Source: an uncultured Lachnospiraceae bacterium
GTDB lineage: Bacteria; Bacillota; Clostridia; Lachnospirales; Lachnospiraceae
Assembly (NCBI GenBank): GCA_947382355.1
Contig: CANCYR010000002.1
Span: forward strand, 92,109-156,108
DNA: 64,000 nucleotides
Direction: 5' to 3'
The notes beneath the pieces were generated by a model. That model was not told where the DNA came from. It made no database searches and was given only the letters and a program-made list of their open reading frames with translations. Within the stretch, counting starts at the first letter, position 1; every line of letters begins with the position of its first letter. A program made the translations under genes and the position numbers. Positions 60,644 through 64,000 of the stretch are shown here, piece after piece.

Positions 60644-61897
60644 ATGAAAACAACGACTGATATGCAGCTCGTGCCGCTCTCGAAATTAGTGCCATATGTG
60701 AACAACGCAAGGACGCACTCGCCGGAGCAGCTTACAAAGCTCCGCTCGTCCCTGCGAGAATTTGGCTTCATCAACCCGGTCATCATTGACCGGGAGTTCA
60801 ATGTCATCGCAGGGCATGGCAGGATTGCCGCCGCAAAGGAGGAAGGGATTACAGAGGTTCCGTGTGTGTTTGCAGACTTCTTGACGGAGGCGCAGAAGAA
60901 AGCGTACATCCTTGCGGACAACCGTATGGCATTGGATGCGGGATGGGATGAGGAGCTGCTCCGTATCGAAATCGAATCCCTGCAGGGTGCAGATTTCGAT
61001 GTGTCCCTTACGGGCTTTGGAGAGGATGAGATCGCAGACCTTTTTGCCGGGGACGGGGAAAAGGATGTGAAAGACGATGATTTTGACCTTTCCGCTGCTC
61101 TGGAGAAAGCGGCGTTCGTGGAGCGGGGCGACATCTGGACGGTGGGTAGGCACAGGCTGATGTGCGGCGACGCCACCAGTGCGGAGGATGTGGCGGCGCT
61201 CATGGACGGGAAGAAGGCAAACCTCATCGTGACGGACCCGCCGTATAATGTCGCTTTCAAGAGCGGCAGCGGGCTTTCCATCCAGAATGACAGCATGGAA
61301 AACGGGGAGTTCTACACTTTTCTGTATAATTCCTTCCAGAACATGGCGGCGCATCTGGAGAAGGGCGGCGCGGCTTATGTGTTCCATGCGGACACGGAGG
61401 GGCTGAATTTCCGCAAGGCGTTTGTGGATGCAGGGTTCCACCTTGCCGGGGTGTGCATTTGGGTGAAGAATTCCCTTGTGCTTGGCCGGTCGGATTACCA
61501 GTGGCAGCATGAGCCTGTCTTGTACGGTTTTCTGAAGAACGGCAAGCATCCGTGGTATTCCGACCGGAAGCAGACCACCATCTGGAATTACGACAAGCCG
61601 AAGCGGAATAAGAACCACCCGACCTCCAAGCCGCTGGATTTACTTGGCTATCCGATCTGCAATTCTTCCCAGGAGAATGCCATTGTATTGGATACTTTCG
61701 GCGGGAGCGGCTCCATCATGATGGCGTGTGAGCAGACCAACCGTATCTGCTGCATGATGGAGCTGGATGAGAAGTATGCGTCCGTCATCCTGCGGAGGTA
61801 TGTGGAGGATACCGGGGATTCGGAAAATGTGTATGTGGTGCGGAATGGGGAGAATCTCCCGTACTCCGCGCTGGTGAAGGAGGTGGGGGCAGAATGA
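60644..61897 (+). CDS. ParB-domain DNA (adenine/N4-cytosine) methyltransferase
   Basis: 417 residues. The N-terminal ParB/Srx-like domain (about 8-95) has LVPYVNNARTHSPEQLTKLRSSLREFGFINPVIID and IAGHGRIAAAKEEG. The methyltransferase follows, with motif IV TDPPYN near residue 198 and, later, motif I VLDTFGGSGSIMMACE near 350, the beta-type order. This fusion is common next to phage terminase genes; methylation probably protects phage DNA. GGAGG before ATG 60644 favours it over the upstream start. Overlaps the next gene by 4 bp. Confidence 0.93.
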   Translation: MKTTTDMQLVPLSKLVPYVNNARTHSPEQLTKLRSSLREFGFINPVIIDREFNVIAGHGRIAAAKEEGITEVPCVFADFLTEAQKKAYILADNRMALDAGWDEELLRIEIESLQGADFDVSLTGFGEDEIADLFAGDGEKDVKDDDFDLSAALEKAAFVERGDIWTVGRHRLMCGDATSAEDVAALMDGKKANLIVTDPPYNVAFKSGSGLSIQNDSMENGEFYTFLYNSFQNMAAHLEKGGAAYVFHADTEGLNFRKAFVDAGFHLAGVCIWVKNSLVLGRSDYQWQHEPVLYGFLKNGKHPWYSDRKQTTIWNYDKPKRNKNHPTSKPLDLLGYPICNSSQENAIVLDTFGGSGSIMMACEQTNRICCMMELDEKYASVILRRYVEDTGDSENVYVVRNGENLPYSALVKEVGAE

Positions 61898-64000
61898 ATG
61901 CGGACGCTATAGATATCCATAGTACGGAGTCCCGCACTGGCGGCGGAAACACACCGAATACGCAGACTGCGGATTCCCGCCTGACCCTCGGCAGTCTCTT
62001 TGACGGCTCCGGGGGCTTTCCTTTGGGCGGGCTGCTTGCCGGGATCACGCCTTTGTGGGCTTCGGAGATTGAGCCGTTCCCCATCCGTGTGACCACGAAG
62101 CGGCTGTCCTTTGTGAAGCACCTGGGCGACATCTCCACGGTGAACGGTGTGGAAGTGGAGCCGGTGGACATCATCACCTTCGGCTCGCCGTGTACCGATA
62201 TGTCGGTGGCGGGCAAGCGGGCGGGGCTTGGCGGGCAGCAGTCGTGCCTGTTCTACCAGGCAATAAGAATCGTAAAGGAAATGAGGTGTGCAACAGATGG
62301 AAAATACCCAAGGTTTATCGTGTGGGAGAACGTCCCCGGCGCCTTCTCCTCCAACAAAGGGGAGGACTTCAAGGCAGTCCTCGAAGCGGTCTGCTCCGTC
62401 AAAGACGAAAGTGTTTCTGTACCTGGACCTCCAAAGGGGAAATGGGCAAACGCAGGAACTGTCGTGGGGGACGGATTTTCCCTCGCATGGCGGGTGCTTG
62501 ACGCGCAATTTTGGGGAATCCCCCAGCGAAGGAAACGCATCTACCTTGTCGCAGATTTTGCAGGCGGGAGTGCCGGAAAGATATTATTTGAGTCCGAAGG
62601 CGTGTCTGGGTATTCTGCGGAGGGCTTCCGTGCGTGGCAAGGAACTGCCGGAGGTGCTGCGGATCGCGCTGGAGCGGCAGGCGGCATCTGTCTGAATGAT
62701 GAGGGCGGGGCTTATATTTCCGTGGATGACGGCATGGCGTGTACCTTAAGGGCGCAGGCCCACGGGCATCCGCCGTGCGTAATGGATGAAAGGCATCCCC
62801 TGGGATCAGCGGGATTCTGCACGGAGCATTCCGCCGGCAGCCGGGGCATCGGCTATGGGGAGGAATTATCACCGACCCTCCGTGCCGGGATTGTCCCGGC
62901 GGCGGTGGCCCTGGAGAACCACCCTGCGGACAGCCGTGTCAATGTGTCAGAGGATAACATGGTGCAGACGCTGACATCCCGGATGGGGACCGGCGGAGGG
63001 AATGTGCCGCTCGTGATGGATGCGGAGACACCCAAGACGCTGAAAATCCGCGCAGGGGGAGGAAACAAGGGAATTTTAGTGCAGGATGATAAATCTGCCA
63101 CCCTTTCCTGCAATAATGACCAGACCCTTTTCGTTCCTTTCTGCAAGGGGACGCGCCCGCACTCTGCGGAAGAAGCACCTGCATGGAAGGAAGGGGAAAC
63201 GGCAAACACATTAAACGCCTTTGATATTGGAGAAAACAGCTGCAACGAGCTGGTGGTGCAGGCATTCGGCATCTGCTCCAAGGAGAGCAACGCCATGAAA
63301 TCTGATAACCCCCACAGTGGATTCTATGAGGCGGAAACCGCACGGACGCTGGATGCCAATGGAGGGAATCCCTCCTGCAACCAGGGAGGCATTGCGGTGG
63401 TGGCGGTGCAGGGCTCCATGATCGGGCGGGAGGACAAGAACGGGCCGCAGGGCAGCGGCATCAATGAAAACGTGTCCTTCACGTTGGATGCCGTGGACAG
63501 ACATGCGGTGGCATACCCAACCTACTGCACGAGCAAGAATTCCCATTTCATGCGGGCGGAAAAGGAACTGGCAAACACGCTGGTGGCCACGGATTATAAG
63601 GACCCGCCTGTCATCAATGACGTGCAGAATACGGGTGGCAGCCAGGAGGAGCCTGGCGGTGGTTATCATATCGTAGAGCCGGACTATATCGTCCGCAGGC
63701 TCACACCCACGGAATGCGCGAGGCTGCAGGGCTTCCCGGACTGGTGGTGTGGCGGACTCGGCACGGATGATCCCACGGAGGAAGAGATGGCGTTCTGGCG
63801 GGAGGTGTTCGAGACCCGCCGCAGAACAGCGGGAACTTCCAGCAAGCCGAAATCTGACAGCCAGATACGGAAATGGCTGCAGAACCCCCATTCCGATTCG
63901 GCGGAGTACAAGATGTGGGGGAACGGCATTTATCTTGGGAACGCTTATTTCGTGCTTTCGGGCATTGTGTACTATGCACAGTTCCCGGATTTTTTATTGT
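61894..64000 (+). CDS. Large multispecific DNA (cytosine-5) methyltransferase (partial, runs off window)
   Basis: 702 codons, still open at the window end. Motif I LTLGSLFDGSGGFPLGG, motif IV TFGSPCTDMSVAG (Cys100; PCT, not PCQ), motif VI FIVWENVPGAFSS (Glu145), motif VIII PQRRKRIYLVADF near 210, and C-terminal RRLTPTECARLQGFPDWWCGG and MWGNGIYLGNAY. Between 225 and 600 lie about eight units of the form T-L-x-A/S followed by a Val-rich strand, for example PTLRAG, QTLTSRMGTGGGN, NTLNAFD, RTLDANGGNPS, FTLDAVD and NTLVATD. This suggests several target-recognition modules, as in multispecific phage methyltransferases. ATGA overlap with the upstream gene. Confidence 0.9.
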   Translation, partial: MNADAIDIHSTESRTGGGNTPNTQTADSRLTLGSLFDGSGGFPLGGLLAGITPLWASEIEPFPIRVTTKRLSFVKHLGDISTVNGVEVEPVDIITFGSPCTDMSVAGKRAGLGGQQSCLFYQAIRIVKEMRCATDGKYPRFIVWENVPGAFSSNKGEDFKAVLEAVCSVKDESVSVPGPPKGKWANAGTVVGDGFSLAWRVLDAQFWGIPQRRKRIYLVADFAGGSAGKILFESEGVSGYSAEGFRAWQGTAGGAADRAGAAGGICLNDEGGAYISVDDGMACTLRAQAHGHPPCVMDERHPLGSAGFCTEHSAGSRGIGYGEELSPTLRAGIVPAAVALENHPADSRVNVSEDNMVQTLTSRMGTGGGNVPLVMDAETPKTLKIRAGGGNKGILVQDDKSATLSCNNDQTLFVPFCKGTRPHSAEEAPAWKEGETANTLNAFDIGENSCNELVVQAFGICSKESNAMKSDNPHSGFYEAETARTLDANGGNPSCNQGGIAVVAVQGSMIGREDKNGPQGSGINENVSFTLDAVDRHAVAYPTYCTSKNSHFMRAEKELANTLVATDYKDPPVINDVQNTGGSQEEPGGGYHIVEPDYIVRRLTPTECARLQGFPDWWCGGLGTDDPTEEEMAFWREVFETRRRTAGTSSKPKSDSQIRKWLQNPHSDSAEYKMWGNGIYLGNAYFVLSGIVYYAQFPDFLL

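Larger units (their letters stand above)
34922..64000 (+). mobile_element. Prophage integrated in comM (left 29 kb; right end not in window)
   Basis: The region starts at the comM break and holds an ImmR/ImmA-type control pair, phage replication genes and a P27 small terminase, almost all on the plus strand. Accessory genes fill 35.1-44.3 kb. Base composition shifts at about 47.3 kb from AT-rich to clearly GC-rich, which shows mosaic origin. Large terminase, portal, capsid, lysis and integrase genes must lie to the right. Confidence 0.88.

Noticed and set aside
60686..61618. Minus-strand open frame of 310 codons opposite the ParB-methyltransferase
   Set aside because: Shadow of a clear methyltransferase; no promoter or ribosome site.

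Overview
The window looks like a spore-forming, low-to-moderate G+C Firmicute of the Lachnospiraceae type. The evidence is sporulation genes (gpr, spoIIP, sigK), the Clostridia/Bacilli-style order gpr-rpsT-spoIIP-lepA-hemW, strong GGAGG ribosome binding sites, TTGACA/TATAAT promoters, and a phage gene set typical of gut Clostridia (DUF2800, DUF2815, VRR-NUC, SNF2, P27 TerS). No tRNA, rRNA or CRISPR array was recognised.

Host chromosome, 1 to about 34,921. In order: the end of trkA and trkH (K+ uptake); a PhoB/PhoR-like two-component pair and a Na/Pi cotransporter that share a near-identical 11-bp-phased Pho-box-like repeat; a minus-strand amino-acid ABC transporter whose binding protein is circularly permuted; a three-gene zinc-ribbon/TPM operon; gpr; a 220-bp MITE with an 8-bp target duplication; an Rpn-type nuclease; rpsT; spoIIP; a 63-bp-arm palindromic element; lepA; hemW. 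Next come a seven-gene operon that appears to make, flip and transfer a 4-amino-sugar decoration (ATP-grasp, Gfo/Idh dehydrogenase, GT2, two SMR-type flippase halves, WecE-like transaminase, polytopic membrane protein), a 1,513-residue tandem YfhO protein on the opposite strand, sigK without a pro-sequence, a degenerate HD-GYP protein, pilT, and comM.

Prophage, about 34,922 to the window end (right end not seen). comM is cut at its MN|PCPCG codons, marking the left attachment site. The left arm (35-46.5 kb, AT-rich) carries small unknown genes, an HNH protein, a PD-(D/E)XK protein, a restriction-modification cluster (HTH regulator, two tandem C5-cytosine methyltransferases, HNH endonuclease), two unknown genes, a promoter with a LexA-like box, and an ImmR/ImmA-type repressor and protease pair bracketed by identical operator-like repeats. 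From 47.4 kb the sequence becomes clearly richer in G+C and holds the replication module (sigma-like regulator, DUF2800, DUF2815, family A DNA polymerase, P4-type primase-helicase with a 21-bp inverted repeat behind it, VRR-NUC, SNF2 helicase, late regulator, HNH). Packaging begins at 59.2 kb with the small terminase. TerS is flanked by two moron-like genes with their own promoters and terminators: an EVE/PUA-like protein on the minus strand and a nucleotidyltransferase-fold protein. The window ends in an adenine-type methyltransferase and a large, apparently multispecific C5 methyltransferase that runs off the end.

The most promising less-described items are the autonomous nucleotidyltransferase moron, the iteron-controlled minus-strand moron, the dual-methyltransferase restriction island with its phased operator and two unknown companion genes, the permuted binding protein, the amino-sugar decoration operon, and the two classes of palindromic element in the host part.
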